NCBI GenBank assembly: GCA_963751615.1
Contig: CAVVVG010000005.1
Coordinates: 1,674,001-1,738,000 of the forward strand
Reading direction: 5' to 3'
Length of the DNA: 64,000 nt
From: Palsa-892 sp963751615
GTDB taxonomy: Bacteria; Pseudomonadota; Alphaproteobacteria; Rhizobiales; Xanthobacteraceae
Positions 1 through 7,597 of this stretch are shown piece by piece. The translations under genes were made by a program, and so were the position numbers. Positions within the stretch are counted from its first letter, which is position 1, and every line of letters starts with the position of its first letter. The notes below the pieces were generated by a model, which was not told the DNA's origin, searched no databases, and saw only the letters and a program-made list of their open reading frames with translations.

Positions 1-39
1 GTGTGGGTATTCATCTTTGCCCTTTTCTATCTTTGGTAA
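1..39 (+). CDS. Heme-copper oxidase subunit III, C-terminal end (partial)
   Basis: Frame 1 encodes a 12-residue hydrophobic tail (VWVFIFALFYLW) followed by TAA at 37-39. This aromatic end is typical of the last helix of cytochrome c oxidase subunit III. The subunit IV gene begins 9 bases after the stop, which is the usual gene order in alternative (CoxMNOP-like) oxidase operons. The rest of the gene lies outside the window, so the assignment rests on this short tail and on the neighbour. Confidence 0.6.
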   Translation: MWVFIFALFYLW

Positions 40-48
40 GGGCAACAC

Positions 49-384
49 ATGGCACATGCAATTGCACACGCAGAAGGACAACAACACCCGATTAAGCTGT
101 ATCTCGTGGTCTGGGGATGGCTGTTTGTCCTCAGCACCGGTTCCTATCTGGTCGATTACTTCGGCCTCCATGGATATCTCAGATGGTCTCTGATTCTTGT
201 ATTCATGATTTTGAAGGCAGGTTTGATTGTCGCGGTCTTCATGCACATGGCCTGGGAGCGGTTGGCGCTGATGTATGCCATTCTAGTCCCGCCAGTGTTG
301 GTGTTGTTATTTGTGGGCATCATGGTGTTTGAATCGAAGTATACGTTTTTCACTCGGCTTTTATTTTTTGGAGCGGGGACCTAG
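49..384 (+). CDS. Cytochrome c oxidase subunit IV family protein
   Basis: This 111-residue protein has three predicted membrane segments (about residues 17-38, 48-68 and 72-95) and the motif KAGLIVAVFMHM of the small prokaryotic subunit IV (COX4_pro) family. It would be an accessory inner-membrane subunit of a heme-copper terminal oxidase. It follows the end of a subunit III gene by 9 bases and is probably the last gene of that operon. A second, separate oxidase operon (coxB, coxA) begins at the right end of the window, so this organism has at least two such enzymes. In Bradyrhizobium the CoxMNOP oxidase has a similar gene order; equating them is an inference. Confidence 0.8.
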   Translation: MAHAIAHAEGQQHPIKLYLVVWGWLFVLSTGSYLVDYFGLHGYLRWSLILVFMILKAGLIVAVFMHMAWERLALMYAILVPPVLVLLFVGIMVFESKYTFFTRLLFFGAGT

Positions 385-716
385 TGGCGATGGGGCGACC
401 TCTGGATTCGCCGAGAACATGAGTTTAATAGGGCGCGCGTCTCGCCAGCAGCCAAAAGCTCGTCGATGAGCTTTATTCAGCTCAGGACCAGATCCGAACG
501 TCCGAACCCGGGCGAGTCGGCAAGAAATTCGCAAGTCGTTGGTGAAGAAGAGCGACGCCGTTTAACTTGCTGGACGATCAGGCCTGTTGAAATAATCGGA
601 TTTGCCAGCTTTTGAATTTTGCGTCGCGATTTTCTTGCAAATGTCGTTTTCGGGATTCCCTTAGAATCTGAAGCCGTGATTCCTTCGCTTGAGTTAATCG
701 AATGGAAGGCTGAGCC
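385..716. other. Intergenic region, no gene seen
   Basis: No credible coding frame is seen. The part from about 580 (GGCCTGTTGAAATAATCGG) resembles the outer end of IS5-type elements and probably belongs to the decayed transposase that follows. This is a visual impression, not an alignment. Confidence 0.4.
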
Positions 717-925
717 ATGCGGCTCAAGGAGCGACGGGAGAGTGGCGAGCAGAATCTGTTCCGCTCACTGCTCGACCAGAGCACCGATCTTGAACATGCG
801 CTGGTGAAGCTGGTGCGGGCGATCGATTGGCAATTCCTGGACGAACGGTTAGGAGGAGCGGTCTAGACCGACCGCCTGGTTATCCACCGCTGCCGACGCA
901 GCTAATGGCGAGGCTCGCGACGCCG
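717..925 (+). pseudogene. Remnant of an IS5-family transposase (N-terminus only)
   Basis: The frame from ATG 717 reads MRLKERRESGEQNLFRSLLD and continues with LEHALVKLVRAIDW, which matches the N-terminus of IS5-type (IS1182-like) transposases. It hits TAG at 864-866, where the family has Tyr in the GAVYTD motif. After a one-base deletion the homology resumes as GYPPLPTQLMARLA up to about 925 and is then lost. The element is therefore broken by a nonsense change, a frameshift and a 3' truncation, and cannot move by itself. Nothing of the DDE catalytic core remains. No matching right end was recognised before the DUF2189 gene. Confidence 0.7.
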
Positions 926-948
926 CAAGTCCACCCAGATTACGCTTT

Positions 949-1854
949 CTATGGCCCATCTCCGCGGGTCCAAGGAAAGAGAACGGCTGGGAAATCTGCG
1001 GCATAGCGGTGTCCTTTTTTTTTCGGTCGGGGGGCGGCGGTCCAGTCGCGGGCTCTCGGATCCGGTTTCACGACCTTGCGGTAGACATGCCAAGACGCAT
1101 GGGCGAGCACCGGCATCACCACCGCGAGCCCAACGAAGAACGGCAACGAGCCAATCACCAGGGTGATGGCGACGAAGAGACCCCAGGCCAATATCATCAG
1201 CGGATTGCGAATAACCGCCCTGACCGACGTTTTCACCGCGACCTGCGTGCCGACATTCCGATCCAGCAGTAGTGGGAAGGAAACGAAGCTGATCGACAGC
1301 ACAAAAGCGGCGAACAGGAAGCCGATACCGTTTCCGGCAATGATCAGGATCCAGCCTTCGGGGGTGGTGAAGATGTCGCTGAGGAATTGCCCGATCGATT
1401 TCGGCGGCCCATCGCCGAACAACAACTCATAGAGCCACTGTGCGATGGTGAGCCAGATCAGGAATACAATCATCAAGACCATTCCCAAGACCGCGATGGA
1501 GCGAAGGGAAGGGCGTTGCAGTACTCCGAAAGCGTGTGTCCACGAGACCTTGACACCTTGCTCGCGCTGCCGGCTCAGTTCGTAGAGGCCGATGGCCGCG
1601 AACGGGCCGATTAGCGCATAGCCCGCCGCGAGCGGGAAAAGAAGCGACAGCACGTTGTAGCCGATCACCAGGCGGGCCAGAAAGAAGCCGACGATGGGAT
1701 AAATGATTGCGAGGAAAATGACGTGGGTAGGTGCCGCCAAGAAGTCGTCGATGCCTTTTGCTACCGCGTCCTTCAGATCCGCAAACCCGATCTTGCGGAC
1801 GATTGGATAAGCCGGGCTCTCGCCCGCACTGGTGATCACATGGTGCTTTGGCAT
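949..1854 (-). CDS. DUF2189 family integral membrane protein
   Basis: This 301-residue protein has about six hydrophobic segments, a soluble N-terminus of about 40 residues (IVRKIGFADLKDAVAKGIDDF) and a basic C-terminal tail. The N-terminal pattern and the segment YALIGPFAAIGLYELSRQRE are typical of the DUF2189 family of inner-membrane proteins, often found near cytochrome oxidase genes in alphaproteobacteria. The function is unknown. The gene lies alone, convergent with the transposase remnant. Confidence 0.8.
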   Translation of the reverse strand: MPKHHVITSAGESPAYPIVRKIGFADLKDAVAKGIDDFLAAPTHVIFLAIIYPIVGFFLARLVIGYNVLSLLFPLAAGYALIGPFAAIGLYELSRQREQGVKVSWTHAFGVLQRPSLRSIAVLGMVLMIVFLIWLTIAQWLYELLFGDGPPKSIGQFLSDIFTTPEGWILIIAGNGIGFLFAAFVLSISFVSFPLLLDRNVGTQVAVKTSVRAVIRNPLMILAWGLFVAITLVIGSLPFFVGLAVVMPVLAHASWHVYRKVVKPDPRARDWTAAPRPKKKGHRYAADFPAVLFPWTRGDGP

Positions 1855-2305
1855 AGCGAGCCCCCCTCAGCCGTTCTTCGAACGGTCGCCAAACTCGAGA
1901 TGGCGCTATGTTGCCGGTTACGGCGCCGGCCATGCGGGAGCCCTGCGATTTGCGAATTGGAGTGTAGCGCGGCGGCTGGGGATTGTCTTCACAATGTCGC
2001 AACGCTTTTTGATACGCCGCCGTCGTGTAAGAGCCGATAGCGGCGGAGCCTGGAGCGGGCCTTTAAACAAACCCAAAGCATGTTTGAATGCCTCTCCTCC
2101 GCCATCGTCCGCCGCTCGATCAGCTGTGTAATTCGCCGAAAGTCGAGTATTTCGTCACCCCCTGCATGTCACGCTTCGGCGTCGTCGGTTCGTCGAGACG
2201 CATGGTGCACGCCCGCACAAGTTGCTAGGCTGAGACCCTATCGATTTTTCGAAATAGTCTCAGGTTCGAAGCCAAGAGACAGGTCAAGAGAAAGGATCAA
2301 GAAGA
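1855..2305. other. Intergenic region upstream of the cytochrome c gene
   Basis: No credible gene was found between the DUF2189 start and the cytochrome c start. The region should hold the promoters of both divergent genes. The only clear structure is the inverted repeat at 2230-2263, annotated separately. Confidence 0.4.
2230..2263 (+). promoter_or_regulatory. Imperfect inverted repeat upstream of cytochrome c
   Basis: CTGAGA at 2230 pairs with TCTCAG ending at 2263, with inner complementary pieces CTAT/ATAG and CGA/TCG around a T-rich loop. It ends about 42 bases before the cytochrome c start. It could be an operator or a 5' UTR hairpin. It has no known match. Confidence 0.3.
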
Positions 2306-2695
2306 ATGATGAAGACGGTTTGGATTGCGGCCGTCGCGCTCGCGGCCTTGGCGAGAGCTGCCGTCGCTGGAGATATCGCCGCAGGAGAAAAGGTGTTCAA
2401 GAAATGTACATCTTGCCATTCCATAGGCGAAAAAGGCAGGAACTTGGTCGGTCCGGTCCAAAACGGCCTGAAAGGACGCAAGTCGGGCACGGTGCCAGGC
2501 TTCAATTACTCGGAGGCGAACAAAAATTCTGGGATCGTCTGGGACGAAGCGACTTTCAAGGAATACATCAAAAATCCCCAGGCAAAGATTCCGGGCACCA
2601 AAATGACATTTCCGGGTATTAAGGACGAGAAAGACGCCGAAGATTTGTGGAGCTTCCTTGAGCAGTTCGGACCGGACGGCAAGAAGCTTCCTTGA
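2306..2695 (+). CDS. Class I cytochrome c (cytochrome c2-like), periplasmic
   Basis: The 129-residue protein has a signal peptide (about residues 1-21, cleaved after AAVA), one heme c site CTSCH at about residue 36, and an axial Met in the PGTKMTFPG motif near residue 99. The fold pattern GEKVFKKCTSCHSIGE ... GFNYSEANK ... DLWSFLEQF is that of mitochondrial/cytochrome c2-type electron carriers. It probably delivers electrons to a terminal oxidase. The rich spacer AAGAGAAAGGATCAAGAAGA precedes the start. A 29-bp direct duplication covers the stop codon (see the repeat at 2651-2713), so the exact C-terminus may be recently altered. Confidence 0.88.
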   Translation: MMKTVWIAAVALAALARAAVAGDIAAGEKVFKKCTSCHSIGEKGRNLVGPVQNGLKGRKSGTVPGFNYSEANKNSGIVWDEATFKEYIKNPQAKIPGTKMTFPGIKDEKDAEDLWSFLEQFGPDGKKLP

Positions 2696-2713
2696 GCAGT
2701 TCGGACCGGACGG
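2651..2713 (+). repeat. 29-bp exact direct duplication over the cytochrome c stop
   Basis: The 29 bases at 2651-2679 are repeated exactly at 2685-2713, a period of 34. The first copy encodes SFLEQFGPDG in frame. The second copy is entered in another frame and supplies the TGA stop at 2693-2695. Confidence 0.9.
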
Positions 2714-2758
2714 AACCAAAAGTCCCTCAGTTGAGGCCCTCAGTTTATCCAAAGCGCG

Positions 2759-2877
2759 ATGTCTGCTTATGGCACAAAGCAGACATCGCTGAGATGCTGA
2801 TCAATGTCCGCTTTCGAAGGTAAAGCGGACATTGTAATGAGAGAGCATTACGTCTGCTTTTGACCCAAAGCGGACAT
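2759..2877. repeat. Dispersed palindromic repeat, copy A (three hairpins)
   Basis: Three imperfect palindromes follow one another at 2759-2786, 2804-2832 and 2850-2877. Each has the form ATGTCCGCTT ... AAAGCGGACAT with a loop containing GGCACA, CGAAGGT or TGACCC. The same unit returns almost base for base at 14290-14457 and in decayed form near 15304 and 19067. All copies lie between genes. The arrangement is like REP/BIME elements and does not encode protein. Confidence 0.85.
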
Positions 2878-2897
2878 CAGTGACGCGGCCGCTAGAC

Positions 2898-2926
2898 AAA
2901 AAAGCCCCGGACGATACCGGGGCTTT
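2898..2926. terminator. Rho-independent terminator, probably bidirectional
   Basis: A perfect 10-bp stem AAAGCCCCGG (2901-2910) / CCGGGGCTTT (2917-2926) has a 6-base loop. An A-run at 2898-2903 gives a T-run on the minus strand. On the plus strand it could end the cytochrome c transcript. No minus-strand gene has been recognised upstream. Confidence 0.65.
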
Positions 2927-3049
2927 CTAGTGATCGAATTGTCCTAGTCCAAGAATAGCCAGTCAGATCATCAGCTGCCAAGATCGCCGCACCGAAACTT
3001 TTCGCTGTATCGCAAAAAGTCGAGGCACGCGTAGTTCGGTAGGTCCCGG

Positions 3050-3074
3050 GGAACGAAACTGCAAGTTGCGCGTT
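3050..3074 (+). promoter_or_regulatory. EcfG-type promoter (GGAAC-N16-CGTT)
   Basis: GGAAC at 3050-3054 and CGTT at 3071-3074 are separated by 16 bases, a full match to the alphaproteobacterial general stress sigma factor consensus. The expected start of transcription is about 20 bases before the small ORF at 3104. Confidence 0.75.
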
Positions 3075-3103
3075 TAATAGCACCACTTCTAGAAGAGGTC
3101 ATC

Positions 3104-3199
3104 ATGCGCGACTTTAAACGGAAAGCTGCTGCGTATTTCGCCGCGGTGGTTAGCTTCGCTTTCGTAATGGCCACGATCGCACTCGCACAGGTACCCTAA
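3104..3199 (+). CDS. 31-residue hydrophobic small protein, probable stress regulon member
   Basis: The frame starts at ATG 3104 after AGAAGAGGTCATC (good ribosome site) and ends at TAA 3197-3199. The product begins MRDFKRKAAAYFAAVVSFAF and is a short basic head followed by one hydrophobic segment ending in an Ala-Gln pair, like a signal anchor. No family is recognised. The case for a real gene is the ribosome site plus a perfect EcfG-type promoter at 3050-3074, at the right distance. Translation has not been shown; it could be a leader or a spurious frame. Confidence 0.55.
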   Translation: MRDFKRKAAAYFAAVVSFAFVMATIALAQVP

Positions 3200-3223
3200 T
3201 CCGTGATCGAGCATTTAAACAGC

Positions 3224-3261
3224 TTAAAAAAAGAAATGGCCAAACTTAAGGGCGGCCATTT
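3224..3261 (-). terminator. Rho-independent terminator for the sensor kinase gene
   Basis: The stem AAATGGCC (3234-3241) / GGCCATTT (3254-3261) is followed on the minus strand by a T-rich run (plus-strand A-run at 3226-3232). It lies 60 bases past the kinase stop codon in the direction of transcription. Confidence 0.65.
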
Positions 3262-3322
3262 GTGTATGGCGTAACTTGATATTTTGAACCAAACTTTGTG
3301 GGGACGTCGGAATTTTAAAATA

Positions 3323-4996
3323 TCACGCGGCTTCACTCACAGCGAAGTTCGCTCCGAAGCGAACAATAAATTCAGAGCCAGGATCGAGTCGCCTAAATGT
3401 AACTGCACCACCCAGTTGCCGGGCGGTCGTTAGAATAACTTTGAGACCTAATGATGCTGGACTCTCGATATCGGTCCCTGGCGGCATGCCTCGGCCGTGA
3501 TCGATTACCCGCAGTTCTATCTGCTGGTTTGACTTAATTAATTTCACTTCGATTGATCCTGTATCGTCGCCTACGTAGGCATGCTTCAACGCGTTAGTGA
3601 TCAGCTCGTGCAGCAGCACGGCCAAAGAGGCGGCTTGTTCGCCGTCTACCGTTATTGGAATCGTTTCCGTTACAGTAATAGAATGTTCCGTGGCGGAATA
3701 CGCTTGCTGCGCCTCCTTGCAAATTACTTTCACAAATTCTCCGAGGTCAATTTTGTCAAAGCGTTCTGCTTGATAGAGAAATCGATATACACTTCCCATT
3801 GAGAGTACTCGATCGCGTGCGCGGTTTAATTGTTCGGCTGCTTCTGGGTCAGAAAGCTGTCTCCCCTGCAATCCCAGTAGGCTAGCCAAGATTTGTAGAC
3901 TGTTCATGACTCGATGTTGCAACTCGCGTAGCAACAATTGTTTTTGATTGAGCAATTCAGTATTTTTTTCTGACATATCGCGTAGCGCTGTACTGAGCTG
4001 ACCGAGCTCCGTCGAAGACCTAAGTTTAGGAAATTGCACCGTCATGTCACCGGATTGGCGACGCCGAGCAGCTTCCACCAGTTTTTTAATCGGCCGACTA
4101 ATTACTGCATAAGCGGCTAACCAAACGAGCCCACTAGCAAGCAGAATAGTAGCGAGCCCAACACCGATGCTGCGAAAAATGGTAACCCATACTTGGGCTA
4201 ATACGGTATCGCGATCTATCCCGACGGCCACAAGCAACCCTTCTTGTTCACCTTGAACAGGGACGAGACCAATAATTTCTCCATAACCTTGCGAGCTCTT
4301 GGCCACAAAAGTCATGTCCGTACTCGTTCGGGCTACATCAAATGCTTTCTTGGCAATAATTTGGGCTCTTGGTAGATCCGACAACGGAACCGAAATCACC
4401 ACAGATCCCTCGCGATCAGCAACAATTACTCTATGTTGGGTCTGCCAACGGCGTTCGGCTAAAGCCTGGCCCATTCGTTCGGGATTGAGAACGAAAACTA
4501 CGACCCCGTCGAACCGACCATCCGGGCTGCGATACGGTAGCGATATATGAATAGATTCTTGTCCCGTTACTCGCCCGGTCGTCAAGCTGCCGATTGTCAA
4601 TGATCCTGTGCGAAGCGGCTCATTAAAGTAGAACCGGTCACTAACATTCAAATTTGGAGGAATTGCAATTGTTGAACAGTGAAATTTTCCCGCACGATCG
4701 ATTAATGCGGCCTCCCGATAGATCGGAATGTCGGCTAGAACTGATTTGAAATAGGCAGAACACTCGTCCTCATTGTCGGGCACGCTTGCATGCTTGACCA
4801 AGGTGATCATCAGATAACGTGTTCCGTCGATTAATTGTTCTAACTCGGCGGCGATCAACCTCGCCGAAGCAAGCGCTTCTTCAGCAGCCTGTTTTTCCAA
4901 CGCTTTGCTCAAAGTGTACGTATTATAAGCGGAGAGCACGAGCGGCGGCAGAACCGCCAGGCCGACTAGTACGGACAATCGCGAACGCAGGCTCAT
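3323..4996 (-). CDS. Membrane sensor histidine kinase (dCACHE-HAMP-HisKA_2)
   Basis: The 557-residue protein has a first membrane helix at about 7-24, a periplasmic sensor region of about 240 residues with a double-CACHE look (motifs SDRFYFNEPLRTGSLTIGS and QESIHISLPYRSPDG), a second helix at about 272-298, a HAMP segment at 299-350, then a HisKA_2 dimerisation domain with phospho-accepting His361 (LLRELQHRVMNSLQ) and a HATPase domain with N box ELITNALKHAY and G box DHGRGMPPG. HisKA_2 kinases commonly feed the PhyR stress pathway, whose genes lie 2-4 kb away. A link is plausible but inferred. No EcfG promoter was seen upstream; it ends in a terminator at 3224-3261. Confidence 0.88.
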   Translation of the reverse strand: MSLRSRLSVLVGLAVLPPLVLSAYNTYTLSKALEKQAAEEALASARLIAAELEQLIDGTRYLMITLVKHASVPDNEDECSAYFKSVLADIPIYREAALIDRAGKFHCSTIAIPPNLNVSDRFYFNEPLRTGSLTIGSLTTGRVTGQESIHISLPYRSPDGRFDGVVVFVLNPERMGQALAERRWQTQHRVIVADREGSVVISVPLSDLPRAQIIAKKAFDVARTSTDMTFVAKSSQGYGEIIGLVPVQGEQEGLLVAVGIDRDTVLAQVWVTIFRSIGVGLATILLASGLVWLAAYAVISRPIKKLVEAARRRQSGDMTVQFPKLRSSTELGQLSTALRDMSEKNTELLNQKQLLLRELQHRVMNSLQILASLLGLQGRQLSDPEAAEQLNRARDRVLSMGSVYRFLYQAERFDKIDLGEFVKVICKEAQQAYSATEHSITVTETIPITVDGEQAASLAVLLHELITNALKHAYVGDDTGSIEVKLIKSNQQIELRVIDHGRGMPPGTDIESPASLGLKVILTTARQLGGAVTFRRLDPGSEFIVRFGANFAVSEAA

Positions 4997-5149
4997 GTGT
5001 GGTCAACTTCATACTGGCAATCGAAACGGCATTATAGCAGGAAAAAATTGTGATGAAGTCAGAACAAATCACTGACTTTTGCGTTTATACGTTTGTCAAA
5101 CATTCCGCTTCAGGGGAGATCGCTATGCCGACTTAATTTGAAGCGCATT

Positions 5150-5848
5150 TCAGTTGAAGTTTGTTCGGCTATTGATATGCGGTTCGTCATGTAAGACGAT
5201 ATTCAGTAACGAGCTATGGATTTCCAGTTCCTCTTTGCCGGAGTCATAATCAATCAAGCCCATTTTTCGGAACTTATTCATGAAAAAGCTCACGCGAGAT
5301 CGCGTCGTGCCGATCATGTCCGCGAGTGTTTCTTGGTTGATCTTTGCAATTGCCCGCTCAGGTCGCCCTTCCTTGCCAAAATTCGCCAATAGGAGAAGGG
5401 CTCGGGCTAGGCGTTTCTCACTCGAATTGAACAGTTGATCGACCAGATCCGCCTCAACTCGGATGGTCCGAGCTAAAAGATGAGCGACGAAAAACTCGGA
5501 AAACGCTGGCTGCTCATGAAGAATGCGGACAATAGCCGCTTTCTCCAGGCGCATGATTTCGCAAGGCGTCAATGCTTCAGCGGTCGCCTTGCGTCGCGTC
5601 TGCCCGGTCAGACATCCTTCACCGCAAAATTGGTCCGGCCCCATAATTGCAACGATAGCTTCCTTGCCTTGCTCGGAGACAACGGTGATTTTGACCTTGC
5701 CCTTTTGGATATAGAAAACCGCATCGGCAGGAGCGCCTTGCGAGAAGACCGTTTGGTACTTTCGGTACTTTGAGATAGTTCGGCCGCCATTCACCGTGGT
5801 GAGAAATACCTTCGGGTCAAACGCGGCTTTTTTCACTTTCTCTGCCAT
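5150..5848 (-). CDS. Crp/Fnr family transcriptional regulator
   Basis: The 232-residue protein has an N-terminal cyclic-nucleotide-binding-like barrel (about 15-130; QGAPADAVFYIQKGKVKITV, GPDQFCGEGCLTGQ) and a C-terminal Crp-type winged helix (about 155-215; INQETLADMIGTTRSRVSFF). It lacks the N-terminal Cys cluster of oxygen-sensing Fnr, so it is not a classical Fnr. The frame is open 27 codons further upstream, but ATG 5848 is preferred because GGAG stands 10 bases before it and because the family begins there. It is a stand-alone gene between the sensor kinase and the stress locus. Its ligand and targets cannot be read from sequence. Confidence 0.85.
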   Translation of the reverse strand: MAEKVKKAAFDPKVFLTTVNGGRTISKYRKYQTVFSQGAPADAVFYIQKGKVKITVVSEQGKEAIVAIMGPDQFCGEGCLTGQTRRKATAEALTPCEIMRLEKAAIVRILHEQPAFSEFFVAHLLARTIRVEADLVDQLFNSSEKRLARALLLLANFGKEGRPERAIAKINQETLADMIGTTRSRVSFFMNKFRKMGLIDYDSGKEELEIHSSLLNIVLHDEPHINSRTNFN

Positions 5849-5932
5849 CACCGATCCACTCCGCAGCACTGCGATCTCTGACCACAACTGTGGTGATGGC
5901 CTCTCAAATTCCATTGGATGTTTTGTCATAAC

Positions 5933-6343
5933 TCAAACAGCCGTGCGGCGAGATTGTTTAAGTTGCGCGACACAGCTCCTAGCGTTCGTAGGCACGGTCG
6001 GAGAAATGTCGGGGCTCAAGCCCGACTCGCATCTGAGAGTACGCGGAGTGCTCTGGTCCGGCGTTGTCGTGCGGTCGAGGGTACGCTCCAACGGGTTTTC
6101 ATTGACAATGCCGTTGTTGTTCGTTTTGGGAACAGTGACTTGCGGGAACGTTAGATGCACTGGCAATCGGTCGCCTTTTGCCGTGCGGTTAACATCGTAA
6201 TTTGGCTTTAGTTCCAAGCCTGGCTTGCTGATGTGAAACTGACCGATGGAAGGCGTCGCGGTGGCCAACGTAAAGACAGTAGCGACGGCGGCTGCACCGC
6301 TTAGTGCTAGCCCGCCCGCGACTACGGAAGCGAATCGGAACAT
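5933..6343 (-). CDS. Hypothetical exported protein
   Basis: The 136-residue frame starts with a signal peptide of about 30 residues (MFRFASVVAGGLALSGAAAV) and continues as a polar, low-complexity chain rich in Thr, Pro and Arg. No domain is recognised. The start has a good ribosome site (GTGGAGAG, 5 bases before ATG) and an EcfG-type promoter at 6373-6397, about 30 bases upstream, which supports a real stress-induced gene. The C-terminal part looks compositionally odd and could be out of its original frame. Confidence 0.5.
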   Translation of the reverse strand: MFRFASVVAGGLALSGAAAVATVFTLATATPSIGQFHISKPGLELKPNYDVNRTAKGDRLPVHLTFPQVTVPKTNNNGIVNENPLERTLDRTTTPDQSTPRTLRCESGLSPDISPTVPTNARSCVAQLKQSRRTAV

Positions 6344-6372
6344 CGGGGCTCTCCACAGTTTGTCAAATGGAT

Positions 6373-6397
6373 AACCCAGTTGTGACGCTTAGGTTCC
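6373..6397 (-). promoter_or_regulatory. EcfG-type promoter (GGAAC-N16-GGTT)
   Basis: On the minus strand GGAAC (6397-6393) and GGTT (6376-6373) are 16 bases apart. It faces the exported protein gene that starts at 6343. The -10 has G in place of the usual C before GTT. Confidence 0.6.
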
Positions 6398-6462
6398 ATC
6401 ACGCCTGCGCGAGCCGGACGTAGGAACCTGCTCAACCTCAGGCGGAAAAATGAGGTGCATTT

Positions 6463-6639
6463 CCGGAATGCGAATACGGCAATTACGCCGCCGTTTGCGA
6501 ACTGCAGTTCAACCTCGGAATCAAGCGAGCGTGCCAGGTTTCGTTGAATGGCCAGGCTTCCAAACCCGCGTTTGTTTCGGACGCCGATGAGGGGTCCACC
6601 CTTCTCCATCCACAGAACTTCAGGAACCGCCCCGGACAT
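6463..6639 (-). pseudogene. Fragment of a HWE/HisKA_2 histidine kinase ATPase domain
   Basis: The first half of the frame starting at 6639 reads EVLWMEKGGPLIGVRNKRGF, then GSLAIQRNLARSL and VELQFANGGVIAVFAF. This is the end of the HWE/HisKA_2 catalytic domain (W-x-E-x-GGP, then RGFG ... LIER, then the final strand). No His box, N box or upstream kinase is present within the 100 bases to phyR, and the frame then runs into unrelated residues. It is read as a remnant of a kinase once linked to the stress locus. Other species often have such a kinase beside phyR. Confidence 0.55.
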
Positions 6640-6647
6640 TTTGCGTT
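6623..6647 (+). promoter_or_regulatory. Possible EcfG-type promoter facing the 3' end of phyR
   Basis: GGAAC (6623-6627), 16 bases, CGTT (6644-6647) is a full consensus match on the plus strand. No plus-strand gene follows; a transcript from here would be antisense to phyR. About one such exact match is expected by chance per 64 kb, so it may be fortuitous. Confidence 0.35.
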
Positions 6648-6736
6648 ATCTTCGTAACCGGCCGAATTCATTCTCTCCCGTAATGTCGGTATTTGTTATG
6701 TAGCCGAAGACACGACTGGACCCGAATCAAATGAGT

Positions 6737-7558
6737 TCAGATATTTGTTTCACTCGCGCGTCTCGCGCGCGGTTTCGCACTACGCTCGAAAAACAGCGCC
6801 TGACTAATGACAGCAGAAACGGTCGCCGGCTGGAATGGCTTCGGAATGAGAAATGCCGGTTCAGGACGTTCGCCCGTAAGAAATCGTTCAGGATAAGCGG
6901 TGATAAAAATGACCGGCACTTCAAAAGTCTGCAAAAGCTCATTCACTGCATCCAATCCGGAGCTTCCATCCGCCAACTGAATATCCGCGAGAATGAGCCC
7001 GGGCGGTTTAGCTTTCGCAATCGTGATCGCTTCCTTGTGGGTCTGCGCGATACCGACAACTTTGTGTCCCAGATTTTGAACAAGCCCTTCGATGTCGATC
7101 GCGATCAACGGTACGTCTTCGATGATAAGCACATCGGTCGCAATATCAGCGGCGAGCTCGCGACCTGCATCATCCAGCAATTTGCGCAGGCGTGGCACGT
7201 CCGTATCCAAAATCATGGCCGCATCATTTTCCGAAAAACCTTCAAGACCGACGAGCAAAAATGCCTGCCGCGTACGTGGGGTCAGCTCAACCAGCCTCCT
7301 ATCCACGGACCGCTTCCGCGCATCTGGGTCGGATCGGTCGGAAAGCCCTTTTTCCGCAAGCGAGTTCCAGATTTTGGAGAACGCACGGTAAAGGGCTACC
7401 CTTGGCTCATATTCGCCCGGAAAATTTTTAGGCTCTTCGATCAAGGCCTCTAAAACAGCGGCAACATACGAATCGCCTGATTTCTGGCTGCCCGTCAATG
7501 CACGCGCATAACGCCGCAGAAACGGCAAATATTGAGCAATTACCTTCGATGTGGACAC
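6737..7558 (-). CDS. phyR: PhyR, anti-anti-sigma response regulator of the general stress response
   Basis: The 273-residue protein joins an N-terminal sigma-factor-like domain (about 1-138; YLPFLRRYARALTG ... LTPRTRQAFLLVGLEGFS) to a C-terminal receiver domain (about 142-260) with phospho-accepting Asp192 in LILADIQLADGSSG and the KPF loop. When phosphorylated, PhyR binds NepR and frees EcfG. The frame is open to 7624, but GTG 7558 is chosen because AGGGGGAA lies just before it and because the family begins at this point. It is transcribed divergently from nepR-ecfG, with its own EcfG promoter (7598-7622), giving positive feedback. Confidence 0.96.
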   Translation of the reverse strand: MSTSKVIAQYLPFLRRYARALTGSQKSGDSYVAAVLEALIEEPKNFPGEYEPRVALYRAFSKIWNSLAEKGLSDRSDPDARKRSVDRRLVELTPRTRQAFLLVGLEGFSENDAAMILDTDVPRLRKLLDDAGRELAADIATDVLIIEDVPLIAIDIEGLVQNLGHKVVGIAQTHKEAITIAKAKPPGLILADIQLADGSSGLDAVNELLQTFEVPVIFITAYPERFLTGERPEPAFLIPKPFQPATVSAVISQALFFERSAKPRARRASETNI

Positions 7559-7597
7559 GTATTTCCCCCTGATCCGATGATCAAAACCGCTATAAAT

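Noticed and set aside
1427..2002. 191-codon minus-strand frame overlapping the DUF2189 gene
   Set aside because: It is an alternate frame of the real gene; its His/Arg/Pro-rich residues show no fold and no family.
5150..5848. Oxygen-sensing Fnr
   Set aside because: The N-terminal Cys cluster needed for an iron-sulfur centre is absent, so only a general Crp/Fnr family call is made.
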